Counted from the first letter of the stretch, positions 42,446-52,237 are shown. The stretch: DNA of 64,000 nucleotides from Aquiflexum sp. TKW24L (GCF_023502205.1 NZ_JAMFLG010000023.1:1-64000); one strand, 5' to 3'. Program-made: numbers and translations. The notes: generated by a model from the sequence alone, not told the origin.

Positions 42446-45092
42446 TTTCCGTCCTTTGTATTTCAGGTTTATAATATTTATAGATCATCTCAGCGACCAA
42501 TCCTGTCCATCCGGTTTGATGTGAAGCCCCAATCCCGCTTCCATTGTCCCCGTGAAAATACTCGTAGAATAATATATAGTCTTTAAAATGAGGATCTTCC
42601 TGCATCTTTTTATACTTACCATAGACAGGTCTATTGCCGTCTTTATCTTTCAAAAAGATCTTGATACAGCGCAAAGAAAGTTCTTTTGCAATCAGGCCCA
42701 TCGTGACATAATTTCCAGAACCGGTAGGGTATTCAATGGAAAATTCACCCCCATAGTAGTAATCGAATTTTCGTAGTGATTCAATGATTAAGTGATTTAT
42801 GGGAAACCAAATTGGTCCCCTCCAATTGGAATTCCCTCCAAACATCAGCGAGTCAGATTCTCCCGGCGTGTACCTGACTGTAAGTTGGTCTCCATTTAAC
42901 CTGACACTATAAGGCTTTTTTAAATGAAACTTTGACAAAGACCGAACACCATAATCGCTCAAAAATTCATTTGGATCCAGCATTTTGTTTAAAATACTCT
43001 TCATCCTGTGTCCTCTGAGTAGGGCAAAAAGCCTTCTTTTTTCGAAACCCGGTTGAATCCAGCTGGATATCAGTGAGGCAAGCTTTGGTTTTTCCTTCAA
43101 GAAAAAGTCGAGCCTTTCTTTGAATTCCGGCAAGCTGTCAAACATGTCGACGCGGATAGATTCCACCGCAAACAAGGGAATGATGCCCACGATTGATTTT
43201 ACCTTCATGACTTTCGGCTCTTTTCCGGGTAGGTGGAAAATGTCGAAAAAGAAATTTTCCTCTTCATTCCATAGACTGATATTGTCTTCCGAAATGTGGT
43301 TCATAGCCCCTGCAATGTGTAGGAAATGCTCCAAAAACTTCATGGCAGTGAATTGATAAGTCTTATTGAATTCACAGAGATCCAATGAAATCCGCATCAT
43401 ATTCAGGGCAAACATGGCCATCCAAGAGGTGGCATCTGCCTGTTCCAATTTTCCTTTGTAATGATGGGCGTGCGACCTGTCTATGACAGAAATATTATCC
43501 AATCCAAGAAATCCCCCTTCGAAAATATTCTTTCCGTCACTGTCTTTTTGATTGACCCACCATGTAAAGTTGATCATGAGTTTGTGAAATGCCCTTTCCA
43601 AAAACTCTTGGTCTCCTTTTCCATCCCTCGTCTTTTTATCTATCTGATAAACCCTTTGGACTGCATAGGCATGGACAGGCGGATTGACATCGCTGAAATT
43701 CCACTCGTAGGCAGGAATCTGCCCATTGGGGTGCATGTAGGATTCATTCAAAAACAATAATAACTGCCCTTTGGCAAAATCAGGATCAATCCTCGAAATA
43801 GGGATGCAATGAAATGCAGAATCCCAGACGGCATACCATGGATATTCCCATTTGTCGGGCATGGAAATAATATCTTGGTTATATAAGTGTCTCCACCCGC
43901 TGTTTCTCCCCTTTTTTCTTTCCTTCGGGGGTACATACCTTCCGGAGTCACCATCTAGCCATCGCTCTACACTGTAATAGTAGAATTGCTTACTCCACAT
44001 CATACCTGCGTAAGCCTGCCGTTGGATCATCTTCATGTCATCATCTTTGACACGGTGTTGGATATCAGCATAGAACTCATCGGCATCCTTTTTTCTTTCT
44101 TTCAGGATTTCGTTACATTCGTCTATGACAGAGGATGATTTTTGATGCATCATCCTAAACTTCACGACAGTTGACTCCCCCGCAGGAATGGTTAATTTAT
44201 ATATGGCCGCCGCCTTGGTTCCAAATCCGTGTGGATTGAGATATTGGGAATACCTGTTGACTACATAGTCATTGATGGCATCTTTGAGGTATTTCCTGTC
44301 ATTTGATATATTGTAGAGCCGCTCTCTATTGGTCTCATTATCACAAAATCTAATCTCTGGTTCCCCATCCAAGCTGATGAAATAGTTGCCATTGTTAGGG
44401 GAAAATACCTTGACCGTATTTTCTTCTTCTAGAGATAATTTTGGCATAAATGGCTCGTGTCCAGTATGCCATGTTTTTCTAAACCAAAAAGTAGGCATTA
44501 CCCATATTTCAGCATCTTCTTTGCCCCTATTGTGGATCGTAGCATACCCTGAAATATCTTCAGCGTCCTTTTTGGCATATTCTATAAAAATGTCAAAGTA
44601 GGCATCATCGTCAAAAATCCCTGTATCTATCAATTCAAATTCAGGATCATTTTTTGATCTCTTTTTATTTTCCTCTTTGATCAGGGAATAAGGAAATTCA
44701 TTTTGGGGATACTTGTACAGCATTTTCATATAGCTGTGGGTAGGAGTGGAATCAAGGTAATAATAGAGCTCCTTGACGTCTTCTCCGTGGTTTCCCTGTG
44801 GTCCTGTCAGTCCAAATAGACGTTCTTTAATTATTGGATCTTTTCCGTTCCAAAAAGCCCAGGCGATGCAAAAATTTTGCTTGTCATCGGATATTCCTGC
44901 AATACCCTCTTCACCCCATCGATATGCCTTGCTTCGGGCTTCATCGTGGGTGACATTGTCCCAAGCAGCACCATTTGGGCTGTAATCTTCCCTTACTGTA
45001 CCCCACTGCCTTTCTGTCAGATAAGGGCCCCATTTTTTCCAATCCTTTTTACCTTGTCGGTCTTCTTCAAGCCGTAATTTCTCAGTATTCAT
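42420..45092 (-). CDS. GH63-like glucosidase (MGH1-type)
   Basis: A cytoplasmic protein of about 890 residues with start at 45092 (MNTEKLRLEEDRQ). There is no signal peptide. The N-terminus has the conserved KKWGPYLTERQWGTVREDYS segment, with a beta-sandwich region to about residue 290, then an (alpha/alpha)6 barrel: YPWYAVWDSAFHCIPI, an aspartate-rich IPAYEWNFSDVNPPVHAYAV, GGFLGLDNISVIDRS, FGGNSNWRGPIWFPINHL and SGIGASHQTGWTGLVAEMI. Acidic residues in WDSAFH and the NSNWRGPIW region fit the family's acid and base. The likely job is cleaving a glucoside or mannosylglycerate-type solute; the substrate is not visible. Confidence 0.85.
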   Translation of the reverse strand: MNTEKLRLEEDRQGKKDWKKWGPYLTERQWGTVREDYSPNGAAWDNVTHDEARSKAYRWGEEGIAGISDDKQNFCIAWAFWNGKDPIIKERLFGLTGPQGNHGEDVKELYYYLDSTPTHSYMKMLYKYPQNEFPYSLIKEENKKRSKNDPEFELIDTGIFDDDAYFDIFIEYAKKDAEDISGYATIHNRGKEDAEIWVMPTFWFRKTWHTGHEPFMPKLSLEEENTVKVFSPNNGNYFISLDGEPEIRFCDNETNRERLYNISNDRKYLKDAINDYVVNRYSQYLNPHGFGTKAAAIYKLTIPAGESTVVKFRMMHQKSSSVIDECNEILKERKKDADEFYADIQHRVKDDDMKMIQRQAYAGMMWSKQFYYYSVERWLDGDSGRYVPPKERKKGRNSGWRHLYNQDIISMPDKWEYPWYAVWDSAFHCIPISRIDPDFAKGQLLLFLNESYMHPNGQIPAYEWNFSDVNPPVHAYAVQRVYQIDKKTRDGKGDQEFLERAFHKLMINFTWWVNQKDSDGKNIFEGGFLGLDNISVIDRSHAHHYKGKLEQADATSWMAMFALNMMRISLDLCEFNKTYQFTAMKFLEHFLHIAGAMNHISEDNISLWNEEENFFFDIFHLPGKEPKVMKVKSIVGIIPLFAVESIRVDMFDSLPEFKERLDFFLKEKPKLASLISSWIQPGFEKRRLFALLRGHRMKSILNKMLDPNEFLSDYGVRSLSKFHLKKPYSVRLNGDQLTVRYTPGESDSLMFGGNSNWRGPIWFPINHLIIESLRKFDYYYGGEFSIEYPTGSGNYVTMGLIAKELSLRCIKIFLKDKDGNRPVYGKYKKMQEDPHFKDYILFYEYFHGDNGSGIGASHQTGWTGLVAEMIYKYYKPEIQRTENADSFFRI

Positions 45093-45319
45093 GTATGCCA
45101 TTCCAAATTGCAAAAATCGAATTTACCAATTTTTAGGATTTGTGCTTCTGAAAAAAACGTCAAAGTGGATTATATGTAAAAAACTTTTTTAATGTTGTCG
45201 TTTTAAATGACACTTTATCAGTGAATTACATAGCGGAATTATATTTTTTTGGGTAGAAAAAATACCTGATTCAAGAAAAAGGTCATTTAAATTTTGATAG
45301 AAGGAGATTAATTGAAGAC

Positions 45320-46462
45320 TTAATGTGCAGGAATTCCCTTTTTAAGGTCAAGGGTGTAATTATTTTCCTGCAAGTCCTTTTCAAAAGATTGCTTTAAAGC
45401 ATTTTCGAATCTTGATTGAAAACTATCGATCCAATTTTGATTTTGTATTTTATTGGGGGAATTGAACATCAAAACCCGCTCAAGTTTTTGAATATCAAAT
45501 GATTTGGCTATGATTCCTGCTCCTGAGATTTTGGCATCCAAGGCGTTACATGCCTGCTCATATTGACCTTTTACAGGAACCATCTGCACATATTTTCCAA
45601 GATACATCGCCTCGCAGACTGACTCAAACCCCGCTGTCGTGAGCATTCCTTTGCAGGCAGCCATTTTTTCTAAAAACAGTTTGTCATCTACCTTATGGAA
45701 AATAAGGTTAGGCAAAAGTTGCCGAATTTTTGGTTCGCCTTTTTTATCCCAAAAGGCTTCAATTTGGATTTCAGGATTGTTTTGGGCTTCCAAAATAATT
45801 TCTTCAGCATATCCTGGATTGACCATATAGGCTAAGAAGAAGTCACCTTGACGAGGTTGAAGGTTCTTGACTTCTTTTCGCAACAAAGGCGGAAGAACAT
45901 GGAGATTTTTGACTTGATGTGATGGCAAGCTTCTGAAAGAAAGCGCAAGGATGGAATCAGCCCCGAGTGAAGTGATATGGGTATTGATCTTGAAAAGCAG
46001 TTTTTGGAGTGGCTGCCCCGAGGCAAACGGGAACTCGGGATGATGGATCAGGTATTGGTGACCGATCACCCAAAACTGGCATTCAGGTCTGTAAAGGGCA
46101 TTGTATAAGCCGCCAAGAATATCATAGAAATTCAAAATGACATCCGGTTGGTGTTTTTTTACCAATTGGTCAATTTGCTCAAGGCTTTTTTTAAAAGTCT
46201 TAAACTTTAGCAGGTTTCCCAAAATGGTTTTGCTCAGGTTAATTGACTTTTGTGATTTGTCTGTCACAAAATTTGGGCTGTCAAAAAGGTAGATTGGAGC
46301 ATGGATATTCCTCGAAACAAATTCAGGAATTTCTCTTCTTTGACTTTTTCCAATACATACTACACTGACCTCGTGCCCCATTTCATTTAGAATTTGAGAC
46401 ATCGAAATCGCCTGGGTCATATGGCCGCGGCCTTCGCCTTGGATGATAAATAAGAACTTCAA
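45320..46462 (-). CDS. Glycosyltransferase (MurG/MJ1255-like)
   Basis: A GT-B type transferase of about 380 residues. The core opens KFLFIIQGEGRGHMTQAISM and has GILTTAGFESVCEAMYLGK-type donor binding late in the chain (MLTTAGFESVCEAMYLGKYV). I place the start at a TTG (46462), 4 bp after the phosphoesterase stop, because the family begins at that point; ATGs at 46495 and 46519 would give N-terminal extensions within the upstream gene. Relatives are processive or single-addition hexosyltransferases acting on lipids. The coupled phosphoesterase suggests a glycolipid pathway. Confidence 0.85.
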   Translation of the reverse strand: MKFLFIIQGEGRGHMTQAISMSQILNEMGHEVSVVCIGKSQRREIPEFVSRNIHAPIYLFDSPNFVTDKSQKSINLSKTILGNLLKFKTFKKSLEQIDQLVKKHQPDVILNFYDILGGLYNALYRPECQFWVIGHQYLIHHPEFPFASGQPLQKLLFKINTHITSLGADSILALSFRSLPSHQVKNLHVLPPLLRKEVKNLQPRQGDFFLAYMVNPGYAEEIILEAQNNPEIQIEAFWDKKGEPKIRQLLPNLIFHKVDDKLFLEKMAACKGMLTTAGFESVCEAMYLGKYVQMVPVKGQYEQACNALDAKISGAGIIAKSFDIQKLERVLMFNSPNKIQNQNWIDSFQSRFENALKQSFEKDLQENNYTLDLKKGIPAH

Positions 46463-46466
46463 TTTA

Positions 46467-47315
46467 CTAGAAGAAATTTGGAAGGTTGATGTCATTATCA
46501 ATTCTGTGGAAGGCCACAAGTTTCAATTCAGGTATGTTTTCTGTTGGAGTTTCTCTAGGTTCAGGTTTTACCCTGAAATCTATCTCATTGTAGAAAATCA
46601 ACTGCCAGTTTCCATCATGGTCTTCCGCCAAAGCACTCATAGTCTCCACCCAATCTCCTGAGTTGAGGTAGGTAATTCCATCAATGGTCCTGTTTTCGGC
46701 TTTGTGAATATGACCGCAGATGATTCCGTCACATCCTTTGGTTTTGGCCATTTTAGCCAGTTCTTCCTCATATTGATCGACATAGGCCACGGCTGTTTTT
46801 ACCTTTCCCTTCACAAATTGGCTCAATGAAAAGTATGGCATTCCCCTTTTTCGCCTATGATAATTTACCAGTCTATTGAGCCAAAGAAGAAAAGTGTATC
46901 CCATATCTCCGAGGTATGCAATCCACCTGAGATTGGTAGTGACACTATCGAAAATATCCCCGTGTGTGATAAAATATTTCTTTCCGCAGCTTTCATAAAT
47001 CATATCGGCTTGAATCGAAAGATTTCCAATTTGAAGGGGAAGAATCTGATCCAGAAAGTCATCATGATTGCCTCGGAGATAATACACCTTGGTGTGGTCC
47101 TTCTCAATCATTTTGAGCATTCTGTTAAAAAACCGCGTATGCTTTCGCTTCCAAGAGCCGGACTTTCTGAGTTGCCAGCCATCGATGATGTCGCCGTTGA
47201 GGATGAGGTTCTCGCAAGTATATTGCTTGAGAAACCGTGCCACCTCTTTGGCCTTTGATCCCTTAGTGCCTAGATGGACATCTGAGATAACGATAGTTTT
47301 GAAATTTGTTTTCAA
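46467..47315 (-). CDS. Calcineurin-like phosphoesterase (LpxH-like)
   Basis: A 282-residue metallophosphoesterase. Metal ligands are in VISDVHLGTKG, LNGDIIDGW, YYLRGNHDDFL, FITHGDIFD and ICGHIHKAEN, the full set of the family. It is commonly labelled UDP-2,3-diacylglucosamine diphosphatase, but the window has a more orthodox LpxH at 52234-52995, so this copy probably acts on a different lipid-linked or nucleotide substrate. It is coupled to the glycosyltransferase gene downstream. Confidence 0.87.
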   Translation of the reverse strand: MKTNFKTIVISDVHLGTKGSKAKEVARFLKQYTCENLILNGDIIDGWQLRKSGSWKRKHTRFFNRMLKMIEKDHTKVYYLRGNHDDFLDQILPLQIGNLSIQADMIYESCGKKYFITHGDIFDSVTTNLRWIAYLGDMGYTFLLWLNRLVNYHRRKRGMPYFSLSQFVKGKVKTAVAYVDQYEEELAKMAKTKGCDGIICGHIHKAENRTIDGITYLNSGDWVETMSALAEDHDGNWQLIFYNEIDFRVKPEPRETPTENIPELKLVAFHRIDNDINLPNFF

Positions 47316-47541
47316 ATGGATTTGTGTTTTTCAAATCTAAAAAGTGCTTATAAATTGGTTATGAATAGGATGTTATGAAATTGAGATTATTTTAGTGTTT
47401 TAGTTTTGGATTGTAAAGAAATGGTTAAGGGAAGGTTAAAATGGGGCAAGGAAGTTTATCCAAGAAAAGGCCGGGTATTTGATTAAAATTCAAACTAACT
47501 CTAACATTTCACGTATGCGATTTATACCGAACGTAAATTTT

Positions 47542-47991
47542 ATGAAAAAGCACTTACTATCTCTAATAACCTTGGTGGTTATAACAGTTGGCTGCAACAA
47601 AGAATCCAATGAACCTGTTTCTATTTTGATAGGAAATTGGGAGTTAGTGGAAACTTTTGTTTCATGGCCTCCACTATACCCGGATAATCCAGAATTAGAT
47701 TCAGATTATAAAGTGACTTATCGGTTTGACACCGATGGAACATTTACAAAAACCGAGACCAGTGATGGGTTTTCCACATTGCCAGTCCAAGCGTTGGGAA
47801 GATATGAAATAGGTAATTCTACGCAATCGGATTTTTTACTGGAAGTCGTTCTGACTTTTGACTCCAATCCCGAACTCGCTGCCAACTGTGATTTTGGCAT
47901 GGAAAACCTTTATATTTCCAATGAAAAATTACTTGTTAATACTTCTTGGTCTGCATGTGATGGACCAGGCTTTATTTTCAGAAAAATTTAA
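47542..47991 (+). CDS. Hypothetical lipoprotein
   Basis: A 149-residue protein, started at 47542 (MKKHLLSLITLVVITVGC), with the lipobox cysteine at residue 18. The mature part resembles the lipocalin-like lipoproteins of Bacteroidota: it opens ILIGNWELVETF and has VTYRFDTDGTFTKTE and LGRYEIGN strands. No specific function is known. It converges with the histidine kinase gene, 1 bp apart. Confidence 0.75.
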   Translation: MKKHLLSLITLVVITVGCNKESNEPVSILIGNWELVETFVSWPPLYPDNPELDSDYKVTYRFDTDGTFTKTETSDGFSTLPVQALGRYEIGNSTQSDFLLEVVLTFDSNPELAANCDFGMENLYISNEKLLVNTSWSACDGPGFIFRKI

Positions 47992-47992
47992 T

Positions 47993-49336
47993 CTAAGCGT
48001 TAAAAATCAACTTAAATGTGGAGCCTTCACCCAATTTTGATTTCACCTGAATATTGCCTTTGTGCCTCCGCATGATCTGCTTTGACAGGCTCAGACCGAT
48101 ACCTGAGCCTTTCTTTTTGGTAGTAAAGAACGGAATGAAAATTTTGCCAAGGGCCTCCTCTTCAATGCCTTTGCCGCTGTCACTGATCTCAATGATTATT
48201 TTTCCGCTTTCATCGATAAATGCTTCCATCCTTACGATTCTGGTAACTGTTTCTTCCACCGCTTGGATGGCGTTTTGGATCAAGTTGATCAACACCTGCT
48301 CTATCAGCGTCTGATCTGCAAAGAGTATTAAATCGGGAGGTTCAACCCTCTTTCTGAATTGGATTTGGTTGGCTTCGAATTGGTTTTGAAGCAATAGCTC
48401 CAATTGGTCAAAAAGTAATTTAATTCGAATGGCCTGAAATTTTGGTGTGGGGATGTGGGCAAGACTTCTAAAGTCACTGACAAAATTGATCATGCCTTCA
48501 CTTCTCTTTTCTATGGTTGAGATTGCCATCAGGTAATCTTCCAGATCGCTGGGATCTATGATAGCATTGGCATCTATTTTGGATTCAATGTCTCCTTTTA
48601 CGGTGGAGGCCAATGATGAAATCGGAGCTATGCTGTTCATGATTTCATGTGTCAAAACCCGAACAAGGTTCTGCCATGCTTCCATTTCCTTCTCCTCAAG
48701 TTCACTTTGGATGTTTTGAAGTGATACCAATTTGAACTTGACATCCCTCAACACAAGCTCTATCACATAAACTGAAAGCTGCATGATCCCATCAGGATGG
48801 GCGATTTTGATCAATTCACTTCCGCCTGTTCTGAGCGTATGGATAGCGATGTGAAGTTCTTTGTTGATCTTTTCAACGTCTGCAATATTTACCAACTGCT
48901 GAATGCTGAGCATCCTCTTTGCCGCAGTATTGACGATCTGTACTTTGCCTTCTTCATCAAAAGTGATCAACCCGATACTTAGGTGCTGGAAAACAGACCT
49001 GAAATATTGATAATTAGCCTCCTTTTCTGCTTGGTCTTCTTTAAGTTTGGCCAGGATAGCATTGAATTCTATATGGAGGTCATCTGTGTCAGTTCCGTCA
49101 AATTTCACAGGATAGACATTGGCATAATTGTCCTGTTTGATGTTGTTGAGAAACTGGCGGACTTTTTTGAAGGAGTTTTCGGCATATCCCAAAAGGAAAA
49201 TAGTCTGGGCTAAAACCAAGATAATAAAGAGGGAAATGGCAAAAACCCCGGCTCCGTTAAGGATGAAGTAAGAAAGCAAAAACAAAGAAACTGCAAGGAG
49301 GATTATCCTGCCAAGGAGACCGATTTTATAATCCAT
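47993..49336 (-). CDS. NtrY-like sensor histidine kinase
   Basis: A 447-residue membrane kinase. Two transmembrane helices (about residues 8-28 and 30-48) are followed by a short HAMP-like region, a PAS domain (FRSVFQHLSIGLITFDEEG) and the kinase core: H-box RVLTHEIMNSIAPIS, N-box NLIQNAIQAV, G-boxes ISDSGKGIEEEA and GSGIGLSLSKQIM. It overlaps the sigma-54 regulator gene by 11 bp, so the two form a cognate NtrB/NtrC-like pair. The signal is unknown. Confidence 0.92.
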   Translation of the reverse strand: MDYKIGLLGRIILLAVSLFLLSYFILNGAGVFAISLFIILVLAQTIFLLGYAENSFKKVRQFLNNIKQDNYANVYPVKFDGTDTDDLHIEFNAILAKLKEDQAEKEANYQYFRSVFQHLSIGLITFDEEGKVQIVNTAAKRMLSIQQLVNIADVEKINKELHIAIHTLRTGGSELIKIAHPDGIMQLSVYVIELVLRDVKFKLVSLQNIQSELEEKEMEAWQNLVRVLTHEIMNSIAPISSLASTVKGDIESKIDANAIIDPSDLEDYLMAISTIEKRSEGMINFVSDFRSLAHIPTPKFQAIRIKLLFDQLELLLQNQFEANQIQFRKRVEPPDLILFADQTLIEQVLINLIQNAIQAVEETVTRIVRMEAFIDESGKIIIEISDSGKGIEEEALGKIFIPFFTTKKKGSGIGLSLSKQIMRRHKGNIQVKSKLGEGSTFKLIFNA

Positions 49337-50708
49337 ATTTTTCTAATCTTCTATACAAAGAAGCCCGGGTAAGCCCAAGCTCTTTTGCTGCTTTTGATAT
49401 ATTTCCGCCGTTTTTGTCAATGGCTCTTTGGATGGTGCTTTTTTCCATCTCATCGAGGTTGTAGGTAGCGGTGGCGGCTATTTTTTCATTGGTTGGTTTG
49501 GCGGAGAGAAAAAAGAAATCCCTGCTGTCAAGCATGTCTCCTTCTGCCATGATGATGGCCCTTTCGATGGCATGCTGAAGTTCACGGATATTTCCTGGCC
49601 AATTGTATTTCTGCAATAGTTGAAGCCCAGCTGGAGTAAAGCCCTTGAAATCTTTGCGGTATTTGTGGGAATAAGATTTTAGAAAATGGTTGGCAAGGGT
49701 GGGAATATCATCCTGTCGCTCTCGGAGTGGTGGAAGGAAAATTTCCACGGTATTGATCCGATACAACAAATCCTGCCGGAAAGTATTTTCCATTACCATT
49801 TCATGAACAGGCATATTGGTAGCGCAAATCAGTCGGATATCAATGGGGAGGGCCTTATTTGAACCAATCCTCGTTACCTCTCTTCGCTGCAATACTGTTA
49901 AGAGCTTGGACTGGAGAGGCATGCTGAGGTTTCCGATTTCATCTAAGAAAAGGGTTCCGTTGTCTGCAATTTCAAACCGGCCTGCTCTATCATCTTTGGC
50001 ATCTGTAAAAGCCCCTCTTTTATGTCCAAAAAGCTCACTTTCGAATAGTGTCTCCGTAATCGATCCCATGTCAACCCCTACAAAAATCTCATCTTTTCTG
50101 TTTGACCTGTCGTGGATTGCCCTTGCGATCAGTTCCTTTCCTGTTCCATTTTCTCCCAAAATCAGAATATTGGCATCGGTCTGGGCAACTTTGTCTATGA
50201 TCGAAAAGATATTTTTCATCGATGCACTCGCACCAATGATATCTGCATAAGGTTTTTTGAGTTCGGACTGAAGCTGCTTTTGTTTGGTTGAAAGTTTTTC
50301 GACTTGATTGTAACTTTCCTTTAGCCTTGAAGCTGCACTGAGCGTGGCAAGGAGTTTTTCATTTTGCCAAGGTTTTAGAATAAAGTCGGTAGCACCTTCC
50401 TTGAGTGCCCGGACAGCCATCTCCACATCACCAAATGCCGTAATCAAAATCACAACCGCTTTTGGATCTATTTCCTTGATCTGTTTTAGCCAATGAAATC
50501 CTTCCTTTCCAGAGGTGGTATCATCTGTGAAATTCATATCCAAAAGAATCACATCAAAAGAATTGTTATTAACCAAAAATGGGATGCGCCTCGGGTCTTT
50601 TTCTATAGTGACGTCTTTTGCATGTTTTTTCAAAAACATTTTTGCTGCAAAAAGCAAATCTTCATTGTCATCTATGATCAGGATTTTTCCTAGTGCTTGG
50701 TTTTCCAT
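49326..50708 (-). CDS. Sigma-54-dependent response regulator (NtrC family)
   Basis: A 460-residue regulator with start at 50708 (MENQALGKILIIDD). The receiver (phospho-acceptor in VILLDMNFTDD, KPW in FILKPWQNE) is followed by an AAA+ domain: Walker A GENGTGKELIARAI, the sigma-54 contact loop GAFTDA (canonical GAFTGA), Walker B GTLFLDEIGNL, and the arginine-finger region NIRELQHAIERAI. A Fis-type HTH (GGNISKAAKELGLTRASLYR) ends the chain. It would activate sigma-54 promoters upon phosphorylation by the coupled kinase; the targets are not in sight. Confidence 0.93.
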   Translation of the reverse strand: MENQALGKILIIDDNEDLLFAAKMFLKKHAKDVTIEKDPRRIPFLVNNNSFDVILLDMNFTDDTTSGKEGFHWLKQIKEIDPKAVVILITAFGDVEMAVRALKEGATDFILKPWQNEKLLATLSAASRLKESYNQVEKLSTKQKQLQSELKKPYADIIGASASMKNIFSIIDKVAQTDANILILGENGTGKELIARAIHDRSNRKDEIFVGVDMGSITETLFESELFGHKRGAFTDAKDDRAGRFEIADNGTLFLDEIGNLSMPLQSKLLTVLQRREVTRIGSNKALPIDIRLICATNMPVHEMVMENTFRQDLLYRINTVEIFLPPLRERQDDIPTLANHFLKSYSHKYRKDFKGFTPAGLQLLQKYNWPGNIRELQHAIERAIIMAEGDMLDSRDFFFLSAKPTNEKIAATATYNLDEMEKSTIQRAIDKNGGNISKAAKELGLTRASLYRRLEKYGL

Positions 50709-50891
50709 ATTATTTGAATTTATTGGTATGGAGCTGTATGAGAAAATGATGCCATCCATCAAAATGGGCTTTATCAGGTTGAGAGCCTGTAAATATAATA
50801 GAAATATGTTCAATTATGAACAGGTATATCACATAACCGGACACTGTCCGCCTCAAATTGATTTGGCTTTTTATCCCATAACAAAAAGTCT

Positions 50892-50899
50892 TACCTTTG
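50892..50899 (+). promoter_or_regulatory. -7 box (TACCTTTG) before the SlyD-like gene
   Basis: TACCTTTG fits TAnnTTTG. The nearest TTTG (50862-50865) is 26 nt upstream, longer than ideal. Transcription would start near 50905, about 20 nt before the ATG. Confidence 0.4.
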
Positions 50900-50925
50900 A
50901 CGATTGTAAAAAAAAAAGATACATT

Positions 50926-51354
50926 ATGTCAGTTGCAATTAAAGGAAACGCTGTAAAAGTGCATTACACTGGTAGACTTACAGACGGAACCGTATTTGAT
51001 TCTTCCTCCAACAGAGAGCCATTAGGCTTCGTACTTGGGGATGGGAATATGATTAAAGGATTCGATGCCGCCGTAAATGGTATGGCTATCGGGGAGATGA
51101 AAAGTGTCACCATTCCTTCTGTAGAGGCATATGGTGAAAAACGAGACGATATGTTGTTAGATATTCCTATGGATCAGGTTCCTGCGAATATCAAACCTGA
51201 AATCGGAATGGAACTTTCTCTTCAGAATCAGGCAGGTCAGCCAATGCCAGTGAAAGTAGTCCATGTCGATAAAGAAAAAATCGTGTTGGACGCCAACCAT
51301 CCATTGGCAGGTGAGGACCTTATTTTTGATATTACTTTGGTAGAAATTGGTTAA
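50926..51354 (+). CDS. FKBP-type peptidyl-prolyl isomerase (SlyD-like)
   Basis: A 142-residue cytoplasmic isomerase with start at 50926 (MSVAIKGNAVKVHYTGRL). An FKBP core (DGTVFDSSSNREPLGFVLGDG, MIKGFDAAVNGMAIGE) is interrupted by the insert-in-flap chaperone domain of SlyD (about residues 70-120), and the core ends with HPLAGEDLIFDITLVEI. It lacks the histidine-rich metal-binding tail of enterobacterial SlyD, so it is probably a folding helper only. It is divergent from the sigma-54 regulator gene. Confidence 0.92.
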   Translation: MSVAIKGNAVKVHYTGRLTDGTVFDSSSNREPLGFVLGDGNMIKGFDAAVNGMAIGEMKSVTIPSVEAYGEKRDDMLLDIPMDQVPANIKPEIGMELSLQNQAGQPMPVKVVHVDKEKIVLDANHPLAGEDLIFDITLVEIG

Positions 51355-51373
51355 TCCGATACTTAATTAATTG

Positions 51374-51408
51374 AAAAAGGGAAGCAAGTGATCCATGCTT
51401 CCCTTTTT
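51374..51408 (+). terminator. Intrinsic terminator of the SlyD-like gene
   Basis: An AAAAGGGAAGCA arm pairs with TGCTTCCCTTTTT over a 9-nt loop. The A/T-runs on both sides may make it bidirectional, also serving the convergent gene at 51407. Confidence 0.85.
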
Positions 51409-52237
51409 ATTTGCCACCCAAAGGTGTTTCGCTTCTCTGGTAAATCCGGATTTGGGTAGAATTAAATAGCAAAACCATTTGGTTATTCATTAGGATTCCC
51501 AAAGCTCTGAAATCATCAGGTAGCTGAAATTCCTCTTGATTTTCAGATTGAAAATCTTTGGAAATCACATTTTCTTTCTCTATAAATAGAATGTTGCTTT
51601 TCCAAAAGCCAAAGTTATTGCTTGGAAAAGCCTGGATTTTTCTAATCCGATTTCCTTGATTGTCAAGAATAAAAATTCCTTCCTTTTTGATATTTAAAAA
51701 GAGCATGTTCTGATATTCCCTCATTTCAGTGATTTCGAGGGAGGACCGTTCTAGGATCAAATTCAAAGGCTGATTCTGGAGAATTTCATTTCTCATATAA
51801 TCTAATCGCTTTAAGGAAAGATCAGCTTCATCAAATACCCAAATGATATTGTTGTTGCCGATTGTGGCGACTTTTGCTAAGGTTATTAAGTTCAAAGGAA
51901 TCCGATTTTCAGCTATAGGATTCATAAACCTATCCAAGATTCTATATTCTTGCAGGTCAGTGGAAAACGTGAATAAATTGATCGTCCAGGCTGCTTCTAG
52001 GTGGCTGACCCGGCCCTGTCTAGGTGGAGAAAAATTATTGACAACGATTCCTGATTTGTTGTATTGATACAAATTTCCTTCAGGATCAGTCAAAAAAATG
52101 AATCCTTGGTTATCCAGGGATACTTTATCTATTCTCGGAAAATTGATTTCTTGATATTTTCCCCATTCCTTTTCTTGAGAAAAAGCCATTGGCCCATTCA
52201 TCAAAAGAATCGCTAATATGATAGGGAAAAATTTCAT
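51407..52237 (-). CDS. Secreted protein of unknown function (propeller-like)
   Basis: A 276-residue protein with a signal peptide (about residues 1-20, ending MAFSQ). The chain reads as short beta blades (VSLDNQGFIFLTDPEGNLYQY, NIIWVFDEADLSLKRLDY, GIFILDNQGNRIRKIQ), similar to NHL or six-bladed propeller proteins. No specific family. It is coupled to lpxH by an ATGA overlap, and so may take part in envelope assembly, although the link may be only transcriptional. Confidence 0.75.
   Translation of the reverse strand: MKFFPIILAILLMNGPMAFSQEKEWGKYQEINFPRIDKVSLDNQGFIFLTDPEGNLYQYNKSGIVVNNFSPPRQGRVSHLEAAWTINLFTFSTDLQEYRILDRFMNPIAENRIPLNLITLAKVATIGNNNIIWVFDEADLSLKRLDYMRNEILQNQPLNLILERSSLEITEMREYQNMLFLNIKKEGIFILDNQGNRIRKIQAFPSNNFGFWKSNILFIEKENVISKDFQSENQEEFQLPDDFRALGILMNNQMVLLFNSTQIRIYQRSETPLGGK

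Noticed and set aside
50515-50925. Long N-terminal extension of the SlyD-like isomerase
   Set aside because: This part runs antisense to the sigma-54 regulator gene and has no family support; the ATG at 50926 starts exactly at the FKBP core and follows a -7 box.
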